Part shown: positions 32,726 through 42,933 of the stretch, piece by piece | How the letters are laid out: each line of letters starts with the position of its first letter | How positions within the stretch are numbered: position 1 is the first letter of the stretch | DNA from: Hyposmocoma kahamanoa | Lineage: Eukaryota > Arthropoda > Insecta > Lepidoptera > Cosmopterigidae | NCBI RefSeq assembly: GCF_003589595.1 | Contig: NW_020653719.1 | Span: 398,103 to 462,102 of the forward strand | Length of the DNA stretch: 64,000 nucleotides | Direction: 5' to 3' | Notes under the pieces: model-generated | Told to the model about the DNA's origin: nothing | The model's input: the letters and a program-made list of their open reading frames with translations, nothing else | Databases searched by the model: none | Program-made: the position numbers and the translations under genes

Positions 32726-32941
32726 GGCTCAACTCACACTGGCGCAGAGTCGAAGCATCGCGTCGCGTCCTATTTGTCAACTACAACGCTTGGCGACAAA
32801 TTACAAATTTCTATTATGCAAATATGGATGCGGCTTAGCGCGTCGTTAATAATGGGAAAATAGAGATGCATATACTGTAGACGAAAAACATGACGCGTCG
32901 CGACGCTTCGACTCTGCGCCATCGCCAGTGTGAGTGGAGCC
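32726..32941. mobile_element. MITE, PIF/Harbinger-like ends
   Basis: The left end GGCTCAACTCACACTGGCGC pairs with the right end CGCCAGTGTGAGTGGAGCC. The arms extend about 45 bp through CAGAGTCGAAGC, with one 6-base indel. Flanks are TTA on the left and ATA on the right, near the 3-bp TWA duplication of PIF/Harbinger elements. The 216-bp body has no coding capacity. Confidence 0.75.
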
Positions 32942-33336
32942 ATAGTTTCCCGACTCTACCTAAATCACTGCTAGCACCTTGCGCCATAATATGGAGACTT
33001 CGTATTTTCAAAATTTCGCGCCCTATATTCATAATTCGAAAAAATTTTCAAAAGTTTTTAATTTTGTTGATAAAACTTAACTTTCTGTACCTTATGTTTC
33101 CGCACCTACATATTACCGTAGCGCGAATATGGTGTCTTCTACATATAAATATTTCTATTTAAACATTTTGTTTCAACATGCAGCCGACAGATGGCGCTTT
33201 CTAAAACATTGCTAAATTTGTCTTGTTTCAATCGTACAATCCTTGTACTAATTAAAATATTTTCTTTAGTGAGATACTCTTCTCAGCGCATTTAGAGAAA
33301 TGTGAAGTAGTTTGTGTACGACAATCTCTAATTTAA
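32942..33336. other. AT-rich spacer, nothing recognised
   Basis: The ORF at 32890-33162 begins in the MITE and has no motif. Confidence 0.4.
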
Positions 33337-33560
33337 GCAAGTCAAAGTGAAAGAAACATTTATTCCATAAGTAAAATAAATTTACATTTGAAAACGTCAC
33401 TTTTAAAGTACTGTGACTGCTACTCTTAGAGGATGGAAAAAAATAAAGGAACTACTACTACGTAGTTCAACTACGCTGACTTTCCTGAAAAGAACGAGCC
33501 AGAAACTTTAGGGATTGCTCTTTTCAAATAAACTTAAATGCTAGGAATACACTTTGCTGA
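33337..33560 (-). mobile_element. Jockey-type LINE 3' UTR
   Basis: In sense orientation it matches 20205-20376: CATTTAAGTTTATTTGAAAA, GAGCAATCC, TTTCAGGAAAGTCAGCGTAG, AAGTGACGTTTTCA and AATAAATGTTTCTTTCACTT. It carries an extra small hairpin (GAACTACTACTACGTAGTTC) and about 30 bases absent from the other copy. Confidence 0.75.
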
Positions 33561-33777
33561 AGCATCCTGCAGCACATGGTACTATTACGATATTGAACCA
33601 GGTATTGTGATCTTTCCTATCATTTTACGACTTGTTCCCAATCGTCCTGTTAAGTAGCAATTGGTTCAATTTAATAGCAATGTGCCAACCAAAACATCTT
33701 TTTTTTTCTACAGCAACTACAGTGTTATGTAGATAACTGTTCATTTAGAAAATAAAACGCCATATATATTTTTTCCG

Positions 33778-34064
33778 TAGCTGTAGAGCTCTTTATAGAA
33801 GAATCCGCGCAGAGAAGTACTGCGACCTTACCTATTCCGGCAACCAAGCGTTATTGCGTTCCGGTTTAGAAGGGTAAGGGTACTGGTGTAATTACAGACA
33901 CACGAGACTTGCCAACTTATATCTCAGGATGACAGGCGCAGTGGCAGTGTCCCTCAGATCTTTGCGATTTAAAACTCTGAGTTGCAATGCAACTGCTATG
34001 TACAGTTGTGTCGCTCAACACCAGGCGCACGACTAGTTCGTCCCGTCACTTTCATAAAAAACAA
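33778..34064 (+). repeat. R1 repeat (copy 9)
   Basis: All main blocks from GCTGTAGAGCTC to the A-run are present, with scattered substitutions. The common frame is broken. Confidence 0.85.
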
Positions 34065-34399
34065 AATAAACATTTTGGTCCTCACGAATCGAATTTCACC
34101 TCCAATCGTAAAAGAAGTATATTTTTTTGAAAAACAACTCACGGCTTAAGATTATTCACATACAATCGTAAAACTAAGTAGATCCAAATTGCGGTTAGAC
34201 GGAAACTTTGTAAAAGCGGCAGTGAAGTATGGCCGTAAAACTAAGGTATTATTTACGAGGCTTGCAATATATTGCGGTGGTACTGCGCACCTGTACCCCG
34301 CAGTTGGCTTGGATTTGGTGTAAAAATTACATGAGTCTTAATGTTTTAGAATGGACCATTTATATTATGAAATATGTAGTTTATACTTGATATGTTAGA

Positions 34400-34570
34400 C
34401 AAAGATAGGGATGCTCGTATGCTATGAAGAAGTGGGGAAGGAAGGACCGACCTAAAGTGTGTTGGTAAGGGCCGAATTTACTATGACCATGTTGAGAACA
34501 TCCTAACGGAAGGCCAGTTCTCGAGTGCCCTAAACCGTAAAGCACTGATGGTCATGGATGATGATGAGAC
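34400..34570 (+). mobile_element. Possible RTE-like LINE 3' remnant
   Basis: One frame reads GRIYYDHVENILTEGQFSSA and LNRKALMVMDDDE, ending in a GATGATGATG run like an RTE tail. It does not match the RTE at 49-52 kb. Weak call. Confidence 0.3.
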
Positions 34571-34660
34571 AGAAATAAGGTATGTATTTCTATTTATGAT
34601 CAGTCTGAAGGATTGCTTTGTGGATTGGTATGATTACACGCACTGATAACACGATGATAT

Positions 34661-34768
34661 TCACACACACTCTTTACTCATCACACACTTACAAACACAC
34701 ACACACTCACACACTCCCCCCCCCCCCCCACACACACACACCACACACGCGCGCGCACACATACACAT
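34661..34768. repeat. CA-rich microsatellite with C13-14 run
   Basis: Interrupted (CA)n, a run of C at about 34716-34729, then more CA and a short CGCGCG. Such alternating purine-pyrimidine tracts are unstable and may be collapsed or misread in assemblies. Confidence 0.9.
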
Positions 34769-35090
34769 AATTGCCATATTTTACATTTTAGCTTTATTTT
34801 TTGCTTTATATTTGCATAGCAGTTATAACTTCACCACAGATTTTTTGTCGTTTTCATTTAAGTGTTAATGTGGAAGAAATAAAGAAATTATTATATTATA
34901 ATTGTGTGCTTGGATTGCCATTCGTCGTAGTAAATGAAAAGGCTACTGTCTCTGTCCATTCTATGGGAAAAGGGCGTAAAGCATATGTATGTATACATTA
35001 TTAGAATGTGAGTAATTTATAAAATTTTAGAGGCGTCTCAACGCCTCAGTATTATATCTACTATGTTACTTATTATGTTTTGTTTTTTAG
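34769..35090. other. AT-rich spacer
   Basis: The 67-codon ORF at 34801-35004 has no recognised motif. Confidence 0.35.
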
Positions 35091-35091
35091 C

Positions 35092-35268
35092 ATTTTAACG
35101 ATTTCCATGGTCAAGAGGCTTGCAGACCGATTTTCATGAGGTCCCAGGTTCGATCCCCGGCCGGATTAATGCAGTTAAGTGTTTGTGGTACCGTCGCTAT
35201 TTCCGATTTCCATAACACAAAGTGTTTTAGTTACTTCCTTTGGAATCAGAGCATCGTATGTTATGTTG
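35092..35268 (+). mobile_element. tRNA-derived SINE, family S2
   Basis: Second copy of S2. Head: GAGGCTTGCAGACCGATTTT and B box GGTTCGATCCCCGG. Body: ATTTCCGATTTCCATAACAC and AAGTGTTTTAG, ending GTATGTTATGTTGTC. Matches 10686-10875 throughout. Confidence 0.75.
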
Positions 35269-35710
35269 TCAAACAATTTAACTTCACTAATGACCTTTAT
35301 GCGTGTAGGTTGGGGTATGTAATTTATGTACTATTAATAGTTATTCATAGTCGATAAATTACATTCCTCAATCTACAAATAATTAATAGTTATTAATAGA
35401 CAGTATTTATTTCATCCGAATTTGGAAAAGACTTTTCCACTTTCCTATTTAGAGCCGCGTTCATCCAGCTTTGAGTTTATTACTTAGATTTATATTGAAT
35501 CCCAAAGAAAGGAGTCATTGTTATAAACTTTAATAACCTCTCACAAATTCAATTTCGGAAAATTATAATTTAATACCATATAATTCTTACGGCGCCTTCA
35601 AATTAGACGCTTATAGAAGCGCTAGCGGCGAGCCTGCCACGCTACACCTCAGATTTCGAAAAAATTAAATATTTCTTAATAATACCTAAGCGTGTATGTC
35701 GTGTTAGAGC
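35269..35710. other. AT-rich spacer, nothing recognised
   Basis: A short GC-rich patch at 35591-35645 (GAAGCGCTAGCGGCGAGCC) has no partner. Confidence 0.35.
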
Positions 35711-35712
35711 CC

Positions 35713-36112
35713 TCGCAAACTGCAGACTTTCTATCCACCGATATTTAAGTCGGGTTGGGCAGCCAGCGCGTACACTGGATCAACCAATTAGTCTGGATGG
35801 TGTTGATGGCGCCGATCAGCGAACAGTCAGCCAATTGCTCTTGAAAACTTTTGCTACTTCCTAGCTGCTCTGGAATTGCATAATGAACATTAAATTGTTC
35901 AGAAATGTTATTGTTGCCTTTGCATAATGAGGAAAGGCATCAAGAAGAGAATTCGATGGTATTGAGTGCATCGGTGGACTAAAGAATCTGCAAAAAGGAG
36001 GGCAATGTTGTGTTTGTTTCATCAAATTTATTCAATGGCACACATCTCCATATTGATCAAGGACCCGACTGAACCATCGGTCGTTATAAAGTCTGCAGTA
36101 TGGGTACGCTCT
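35713..36112. mobile_element. TIR element, about 400 bp
   Basis: The left arm AAACTGCAGACTTTCTATCC and CCGATATTTAAGTCGGGT pairs with the right arm CCCGACTGAACCATCGG and AAAGTCTGCAGTAT. Similarity extends about 45 bp, with mismatches. The interior (TGGATGGTGTTGATGGCGCC, and others) has no ORF. The exact termini and target duplication are unclear. Confidence 0.6.
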
Positions 36113-36269
36113 TAGGCCCACTACCTCCTTAAACGGAACAGAGAAGAGCTATGCTTTGGCAATCAATAGCTATTCGTTATTTTGACAAGGACACACTACT
36201 AGATCGAATGATACAAACGGCGTATATTGGTAAAAACAATAAACTGTATATTGGTATTTTGAAATGCTT

Positions 36270-36544
36270 TTAGTAGCAGTACCTGCACTTCTTTGTGAAA
36301 GAGTTTCTCCAGGGACGTATTTGTCACCTTACCTATTTCTGTCGATTTTGAAGGGTACGTGTGGCGAAATTATAGGCAAATGGATCTTGTCAACTTATGT
36401 CCGAAGGTGACGGGCGCTGTGGCAGTGCTCCTCAGATGTTTGCGATTTAAAGCTGTGGGTGGCAATGGATCGGCTATCGACAGGCGTGTCGCTTACCACC
36501 AGGCGCACGAGTTGTTCGTCCCCTCACTTGGTATCATAAAAAAT
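36270..36544 (+). repeat. R1 repeat (copy 10)
   Basis: Complete in outline, with about 30 internal bases missing after CTGTCG. It keeps the family frame open (DLVNLCPKVTGAVAVLLRCL and on to LFVPSLGIIKN). Confidence 0.85.
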
Positions 36545-37046
36545 GAAAATAAAAGGTTTCCCCGTTATTTTGTAGATGATGCATTTGAATATCAACGCTA
36601 TGTCCAACTTTGCTTAGGTAGCATGAAAATACGGCCCGTTAACTAAAAGGCTAACTGTTGTTTATTGAATAAGTAATTTTAATACCACACAAATGACTGG
36701 AAGTCAAATCAAAGTCATATGGTAGAATACCTATAAATAATGCAAAATGATTCGATGGCTAATATAAATAAGGGTTTACTTTTGCGCATATAAAAGAAAT
36801 ACTTATTAAAGCATTTTATTTATTATATGCGTAAATTGTAAAGGTAACTAACTAACACACTCTATTTCTGGTGTTCTGTGTTGAAACATAAGGTAGAAAA
36901 AGTACTGTGCGGATATCCTTGCCATATTTCTTTCCGAGAGGGGATATATAGAAACTTTGTTTTCTCTTTATTTATTTTCAAACAATAATGCTGGTATATA
37001 GACCTAGTTTGTATTTGTATAATATTAAAAAATGTATGTTTCTATT
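36545..37046. other. AT-rich spacer, nothing recognised
   Basis: No motif recognised. Confidence 0.4.
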
Positions 37047-37047
37047 T

Positions 37048-37327
37048 GACCGTGGTACCCTAATGGTTTGACCTACTGCCTCTGAAGCCGTGGATTCGAA
37101 TCCGGGCTCGTCCCTTTCAGTTTCTCGAAATTTATGTACGAAATTTATTTCGAAATTTTTTTTTGAGCTCTTCGGTGAAGGAAAACATTGTGATGAGACC
37201 TGCACGTCGAAGAAGTGTGCCGAATCTTGGAAAACGTGTGAGGTCTCCAACCCGCATTGGGCCAGCGTGGTGGACTGTGGCCTACACACTCGCATGAGAG
37301 GAGACCCGTGTCCTTGGGCACACGAGC
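37048..37327 (+). mobile_element. tRNA-derived SINE, family S1, near complete
   Basis: Head at 37048-37110: GTGGTACCCTAATGGTTTGA (A-box region) and GTGGATTCGAATCCGGGC (B box). Body: CTTCGGTGAAGGAAAACATT, GAGACCTGCACGTCGAAG, CCAACCCGCATTGGGCCAG and ATGAGAGGAGACCCGTG. The usual GATG tail is missing; a second SINE in opposite orientation follows. The ORFs across it (37090-37371 and the minus-strand ones) are not genes. Confidence 0.85.
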
Positions 37328-37466
37328 AAACAGATAACTACAAATTACACCCAAACTCACGAGAAAAGTAAATGTGAGCCGTACAAATATTTCTTCATGC
37401 CCGGGAATCAAATCCAGGACCACTTCATGGCAGACAAGCAATGTAGCCGTTCAGCCACAGAGGCAG
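37328..37466 (-). mobile_element. tRNA-derived SINE, family S3
   Basis: From 37466 on the minus strand: CTCTGTGGCTGAACGGCTAC (A box), GGTCCTGGATTTGATTCCCG (B box), then ATTTGTACGGCTCAC. The head resembles a class of lepidopteran SINEs with a CTCTGTGGC start. It lies tail to tail with S1, suggesting one inserted near the other's 3' end. Confidence 0.65.
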
Positions 37467-37496
37467 TTAATTACGTTAAATTAAGTTAGTACTACA

Positions 37497-37726
37497 CGTA
37501 TTAAATGAAACTGTTTTTCGGGATTTAAATCGCGTATATTTGTTTTTGCAAACATACCAACGTTTCGGGGCTTTTACAGGTAAACAGTAAATCGTGACCA
37601 TGGGCCCCGCATGGGCATGCAAAGGCCCCGAAACGTTGGTTTGTTTGAAAAAAAAAACAAATATACGCAATTTAAATGTGGAGAAAAAGTTTCAGTTTCT
37701 ACAATCGCGAAAATCTTAGAACTCGA
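37497..37726. repeat. Fold-back repeat F1, both arms
   Basis: The left arm (GATTTAAATCGCGTATATTT, CCAACGTTTCGGGGC, near 37521-37576) is the inverse of the right arm (GCCCCGAAACGTTGGTTTG, AAACAAATATACGCAATTTA, near 37623-37673). Between them is GTGACCATGGGCC. The outer end CAATCGCGAAAATCTTAGAA matches other copies. This copy defines the fold-back structure. Confidence 0.8.
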
Positions 37727-38165
37727 AATGATGATGATGTTTGTGTTTATTTTGTTTATTTATAAAAAACTTAAAAAATATGTCTTTCTCCTGTTACGTG
37801 TTCTGATAGAGCACTATTAAATACTACATTTTGCGGCATGCGTCCAAATTTTAGAATAATTAAATCAATTCTGATATACGTAGAAATCAACGTATACATT
37901 GGGTTTAACCATGTCAATATCGTTTAAATGTAACCGCAATTACGCTGAAACGGATAGGTTTTAAACGGGTAGGTGACTTTTCTGTCGAACAGGGCCTGAA
38001 TATACAAATCGACATTTTAAATTTACATTAAATACTCGCACACACATAATTTTCACACAGACACACTTTGCGTTTGTATGTTATCGAATGTTTATAAGGA
38101 TTATAAATAATTATAACACGCCAACATGGACAATCACAGCAATAAACAAGCCTAAGTTAGGACTT
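37727..38165. other. AT-rich spacer, nothing recognised
   Basis: No motif recognised. Confidence 0.4.
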
Positions 38166-38477
38166 GTTTTTTACCAGCACCTTTACCCTTCAAAACCAGA
38201 ACGTAGTCATGGTCACATTCGCAGAAATAGATAAGGTGGCAGGTGCAGTGCTACTCAGAGCTTCACTTCATAAAGATCTGAGGGGCACGGCCACTGCGCC
38301 TGACACCCTAAGACATGAGATGACAGTCGAATGTGTCTATAATTTCATCAGTATCCTTACCCTTCAAAACCGGAACGCAGGAATGTGAACATTATTGCTT
38401 CACGGAAGAAATAGGTAAGCTGGCAGTACCTACTTCCCTGGACGAACTCTTTCACAAGGAGATCTACTGCTACTAAA
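38166..38477 (-). repeat. R1 repeat, rearranged (copy 11)
   Basis: Two R1 segments are joined. 38166-38246 holds the CAGCACC...GGTGGCAG part of one copy. 38247-38477 then restarts at GTGCTACTCAGAGC and runs to CTACTGCTACT, repeating the first part. It is a partial tandem duplication, or two copies fused by deletion. Confidence 0.75.
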
Positions 38478-38974
38478 TTAACTATTCGACTATGAATGCC
38501 GCTTAAAACGTTGACGTTGTTAAATACAAGAACATAAGCATTTAATATTTATAAATACAGTTAATTCACAAATGACCTAACCTTCATAAAAACTGAAAAG
38601 CGTACCTGGTGAAAAGCCTAGTTTCGTTATGACACGGTCGACTAACTTCAGGCTTACTTTCCCTTATGATTAAATTTTCGGAGTTTATGGTCAGAGTTCA
38701 CTGATTTTTTGCCCGTCTTCCACGTTTCGCGCATTATTTATTGCCCGATATGAAATATGCATTAATCATGGGTCTACCACCAACGTAAACAATTTTTTCT
38801 TAGGCACCAGGAATTTCTTTTGACTTGAGCTTCTAAAATAATCTTGAAAATGTTTTTGGAGCTGAATTTGGATATTTATTTTTCTCACATTACCTTTTAG
38901 CGGCGATACAAACGGCATCGATGCAAACGCGCGATTGCATCGATGCCGTCGCTTATGTTGATGCATTAATAATA
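38478..38974. other. Spacer with perfect hairpin
   Basis: Mostly AT-rich. A hairpin with 15-bp perfect arms (ACGGCATCGATGCAA, 38912-38926 and 38935-38949) and an 8-base loop lies in a GC-richer patch. Confidence 0.5.
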
Positions 38975-39592
38975 TAATCTCAGTACCGAAAAACCGACCT
39001 CTAAAGCACGTGGAATTACATCGCACTTGACAACTAACATAGTATTATCTCAAAAATTCCGTTATTTTATTATTATCTCCAAACTGCGTTATATTAATAA
39101 TTTCTCTTCAACATTTTGCTATATTTGTATGTCATTCGGATACGATTTAATTTCAAGTGTCAGGACAACACTGTTGCTTTGAAATTAAATAGGTAATATT
39201 AATGTAACTTAAAGCAATTTTGAAATAATACTATGTTAGTTGTCATGTGCAACATCTATTTGCCAAGTTTTATTGAAATCCGTTACCGGAAAGTGCGCAA
39301 ACCCGGATTCATCCCCTAGTTCGGCACTATACGGGACTTGACACAGGAGATAATAAAAATGTTCCTTATAATAAAATTTAGGCGCTACTTATAAAAAAGA
39401 ATCTTCATGCATGAACAGCCAACCTTAGAGATGCATGATTTTCTTCAAAATTAAATGGGACCACTATGGAGAGATTCCAACAAAAAAAGAATCATGAAAA
39501 TCGTTTCACAAACACCGGAGTTATCGCGTAACATACTTAAAAAAACATACAGACGAATTGAGAACCTCCTCCTTTTTTTAAAGTCGGTTAAA
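38975..39592 (+). mobile_element. Repeat T1 (AACCGAC ends), split by a MITE
   Basis: T1 starts ATAATCTCAGTAC and AAAAACCGACCTC. It contains GAAATCCGTTACCGGAAAGT and GGATTCATCCCCTAG, and ends GAACCTCCTCC, TTTAAAGTCGGTTA. The ends are inverted copies (AACCGAC / GTCGGTT). The copy is interrupted at 39023-39251. No coding capacity was seen. The full copy is at 42.9 kb. Confidence 0.75.
39023..39251. mobile_element. MITE nested in T1, 229 bp
   Basis: The left end GCACTTGACAACTAACATAG (continuing TATTAT) pairs with the right end CTATGTTAGTTGTCATGTGC; the arms have only about two mismatches over 30 bp. It is flanked by ACATC at 39018-39022 and 39252-39256. Removing one ACATC and the element restores the T1 sequence found at 57.8 kb. 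The superfamily is unknown. Confidence 0.85.
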
Positions 39593-39611
39593 AACGTACA
39601 TCGCGATTGTA

Positions 39612-39718
39612 CCGCTAATAAAGTCGCGCGTGTATGTTAAGGTTGACTATTAGTGACAGCATCGCGACTGAATCGCAGCAGACGCGCTGCTAAAGCTCAC
39701 CATGTGTAACCGCTCTAA
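39612..39718. repeat. GC-rich repeat G1, end fragment
   Basis: AGTCGCGCGTGTATG, GCATCGCGACTGAATCGC and the end GCTCACCATGTGTAACC match 44990-45094. The terminal motif resembles the ACACATGG end of the other GC-rich MITEs. Confidence 0.55.
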
Positions 39719-40015
39719 AGAGTTTTGAAACGCATCTATCGGTTATTTAGGTAGGGCAATGTCAAAGAAAAGTACTTAGTAGATAAGAGACCGATGGTAC
39801 CTCAGAGATCAGAAATTTCTGGAACTTTTTCCTTACAGGAGTAACTTTTTACTCAAGATTCAAATTGTTTTTAGGCTTTTTTTTAAAGAAACGTGAAATT
39901 TCGTTTCTCAGTCAGGTGTCAATTTTTCTCTCAAGTGGCGATGACGTCAAAACAGCCGTATAAACCGAACACAAAGATTTTGTAACCGGCACAGAGAAAT
40001 TCGTAAGATCTGCTG
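39719..40015. other. AT-rich spacer, nothing recognised
   Basis: No motif recognised. Confidence 0.4.
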
Positions 40016-40019
40016 ACGC

Positions 40020-40092
40020 GATCTGTAGCACAGTTGGTGAGAGCGGTAGCCACAGGCATGGTCACAGACACTGGTTCGAGTTCAGTTAGATC
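40020..40092 (+). mobile_element. tRNA-like SINE head
   Basis: A 73-base unit with pairing ends (GATCTG / TTAGATC), A box TAGCACAGTTGGTGAGAGC and a TTCGAGT loop in a 5-bp T stem. The anticodon arm does not fold well, so it is not a working tRNA. TGTGTTGTTCGATCGATGTA and ATAATAATAAT follow; a similar tail occurs near 801-830. Confidence 0.55.
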
Positions 40093-40099
40093 AAAGGAA

Positions 40100-41619
40100 T
40101 TTTTCTTTGTGTTGTTCGATCGATGTATCAATAATAATAATATGCTCGGGTAGTCTTGCTTTAGCACAAGAAACAATGAAACTCAACAATGTCGTCCGTT
40201 TTGTATAATTTTGAAAATGTGCAATGGAAGGAGTACAGAGAAGTGGCTGCTAGCAACGGTCGAACGAGCAAAGTTAAAAGTTTAGAAAGTACCTTACAAC
40301 GAACAAAAAACTGTAATAACTCCACTTTATTAAAAAAGCATCGATTACTTTGGTGAATGTGATTGCTATTATGTTTACGTTAGGCGTGAACAGTATTAAA
40401 ACAACTTGATATTAAATAAATAAATATTGTAGAATCAGGTAAGTGAGTTACTTGTAGTTTTTAGTGAGAATAAATGTCTTAAACCGTAAACCGTAGGTGG
40501 TGGGAAAATTATGACGTTTCTTTTCGTTGTGTTGGTATTACATAAGTACCTAGCCAACCTAACAATTATTGTTGGAACTGCCAACAGGTGGGATAAGATA
40601 AACATACTTTTCACTTCTCATGCTTTTAAAGTTCGTATTTTTGCTGGGCTGCATAAAATAGAATTTTATGCTCTTGTGCATAAAATAAAATCATCGTTTA
40701 ACACCGAGGCAATAACGCCTTAGAATTTTATAAAAAGAAGTGTTATTTTTATTTTTTAATCCGTGTTATATTATAAAGTTAAAAAAGTAGGCAATAGTAA
40801 TTTCAATAAGTTATAAGAAATAGAAATGTATAAAAAATGAAAACTTGTAAAATATAACTAAGCATTATGTAGTCCGACCCGAGTCACTTGTAAAAAAAAA
40901 GTAGTACATTGGCGGGATTGTTGTAGTGTTACATTCAGTTTTTATGAAATAATCGTTTACTTGTAATATTGCTGTTTAATTTCCTCGCAATCGAAGTGAA
41001 AACCAGGTGTATAACTCGTTCATAAAACCCATTTGACCCTCGACTTAAGTATCCATCGTCTCGGGTAAAATGACGTGTTTTATGCACTAGTTGCACAATC
41101 TACTATTATTTTGAGTCAAACATTTTGAACTCTATGAAGAACAGATAAAGTCTTATAAGAATTTTGATGTATGCACTAAATTGCCTTTGTTTATCAGCTT
41201 TACATATTTTAACAATCATTAGATTTAAGAGATACTTACAGTGTGTTTCATCGAAAACGTACAAATTGTGCTAACGTTCCTCTTCCCCAAAAGATAAAGT
41301 AAGAAGAACAATACATCGTATATTTCTATGAAGGTAATGTATGCCTCGTGCTCTCAAGGTTATTTTCATAACTGTCAAATTTGTTTTTTCCGCCTTTTGG
41401 ATTTGGAACGTCATCGACATCTCTTTAAAATCGTTTAACCTAATTTATTTGTCGTGTTTCATCGACTGAGAGACTACAGTACTAAACTTTTTAGATTACA
41501 AGTTAAGGCTTCAAGTCTCTCTTTCGTCGGTGTAACTCTTATCTGACCATAATTAATTAATATCCATATAGTATGATTACTGACTAAGTCAAACGTACCA
41601 AATATTATGATTGTCGTCG
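40100..41619. other. AT-rich spacer, nothing recognised
   Basis: 1.5 kb with only short ORFs that lack motifs (40511-40723 and others). Confidence 0.35.
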
Positions 41620-41627
41620 GGGCGATA

Positions 41628-41957
41628 CAGTGGCGGGTTCGCAATCTTGGCCGCCCTAGACCTCAGGCCATATATATGTCTATAGTCAGTACCAGCCACC
41701 TCTTTCTCAGCACTCATCATAGCTGGTACACATATCTAAATTTTATACATATAATGTACGTAAGTGACTTAGGAAATTTATTGGTATATGATGCGGTACA
41801 GTGCGGCCCGCCATAACGTGCGTGACCCTTTAAAATATTTAGGTACTTTGAGTTATTTCTTATTATCATCAGTGAAGTTTTCGTCACGATTGGCCGCCCC
41901 TAAAATCTAGCCGCCCTAGGCCCAGGCCTACTGGGCCTTAGGGCAAACCCGCCACTG
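41628..41957. mobile_element. hAT-like MITE with 8-bp target duplication
   Basis: The left end CAGTGGCGGGTT pairs with the right end AACCCGCCACTG. Subterminal parts are also inverted (GGCCGCCCTAGACC / GCCGCCCTAGGCCC). The flanking octamers GGGCGATA (41620-41627) and GGGAGATA (41958-41965) differ at one position, as expected of a hAT insertion. It is 330 bp long with no transposase. Confidence 0.85.
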
Positions 41958-41965
41958 GGGAGATA

Positions 41966-42494
41966 ATTGAAAGAAACCCGATTACACATATTGCGCAAAA
42001 GTAACATCAAACGTAGGCCTTTTTTCCGACAATTTTGTGGTGCCCTTTCCCAATTTTTTAATAGGTACGGCGTTACAGTAAAAAAAAAAAACATGTTATA
42101 TGGTTTCACCAATCACCACAACATTAAAATTTTGATGGTGATTAAAAAGCCATATAGCTTCTTGCCATTTTTATATCGTAAGGCCTCGTACAGCCGACTT
42201 CATTGAAATGTGTTCCACGTAACGAAATCACATTTTGAGATTATAAAATATTTTGCATAAATATTAGTCCTTATTCCCAATTGTTAATAGTAAAAATATT
42301 ATAACAATTCAACAAACGGTAACAGAGGTTATACTAAAATATTTTTATATTACAATGGAAAAACAAAATCTGTTGAAATTTGTATCTTACATCATTCATT
42401 AATCAAGAGTTTTAGTACAAATATAAAGTTTAAAAAAGTATCAGATTGTACAAGAGGAGAAGAATTGCTTGCAGGAGAGGAGGAGTTACTTTTA
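41966..42494. other. AT-rich spacer, nothing recognised
   Basis: The ORF pair at 41900-42206 overlaps the hAT end and is spurious. Confidence 0.4.
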
Positions 42495-42730
42495 GGCTCA
42501 ATTTATATTGTGGCGGAACGGAATGAAAGCGAATTTTTGTAACGGCATAATGAACTTTATTGTGAATTGTGTAACTTACAAACTAGATACGAGCCAAAAT
42601 CTTCTGCGGAATGCGCGAGCATTTTTGAGCATGTAACGTTATACAATTGAACATAAAGTTCATTATGCTTTATACAATATCGTTACAAAAATTCACTTCC
42701 ACTCAGTTCATCCGCAATATAAATTGAGCC
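42495..42730. mobile_element. MITE, PIF/Harbinger-like, TTA duplication
   Basis: The left end GGCTCAATTTATATTG pairs with the right end CAATATAAATTGAGCC. The arms continue through GAATTTTTGTAACG and CATAATGAACTTTAT, about 70 bp with mismatches. TTA stands at both sides, counting the left terminal G as one or two bases. No coding capacity. Confidence 0.75.
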
Positions 42731-42933
42731 TTACACCTTGGCGGCGTCATGAATTTTTATTTAATCAGTATTTCTGTATCAACCGGCTGTGAAGAAAGCG
42801 TGGTCGAGGTAGCATTCATCTGGAAGCAGCGATGTTTAGTTGTTTGATATTCTTCCAAGAATTGTGGGTATATGTGTGACATTTTAATTATATTTCCTAA
42901 GGTCATTGTTTCTTAGAAAAAATAATAATAATT

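Noticed and set aside
34661..34768. CA/CG tract as a regulatory Z-DNA element
   Set aside because: A microsatellite explains it; there is no gene nearby to regulate.
37090..37441. ORFs of about 100 codons on both strands
   Set aside because: They run across two tail-to-tail SINEs with tRNA-like heads.
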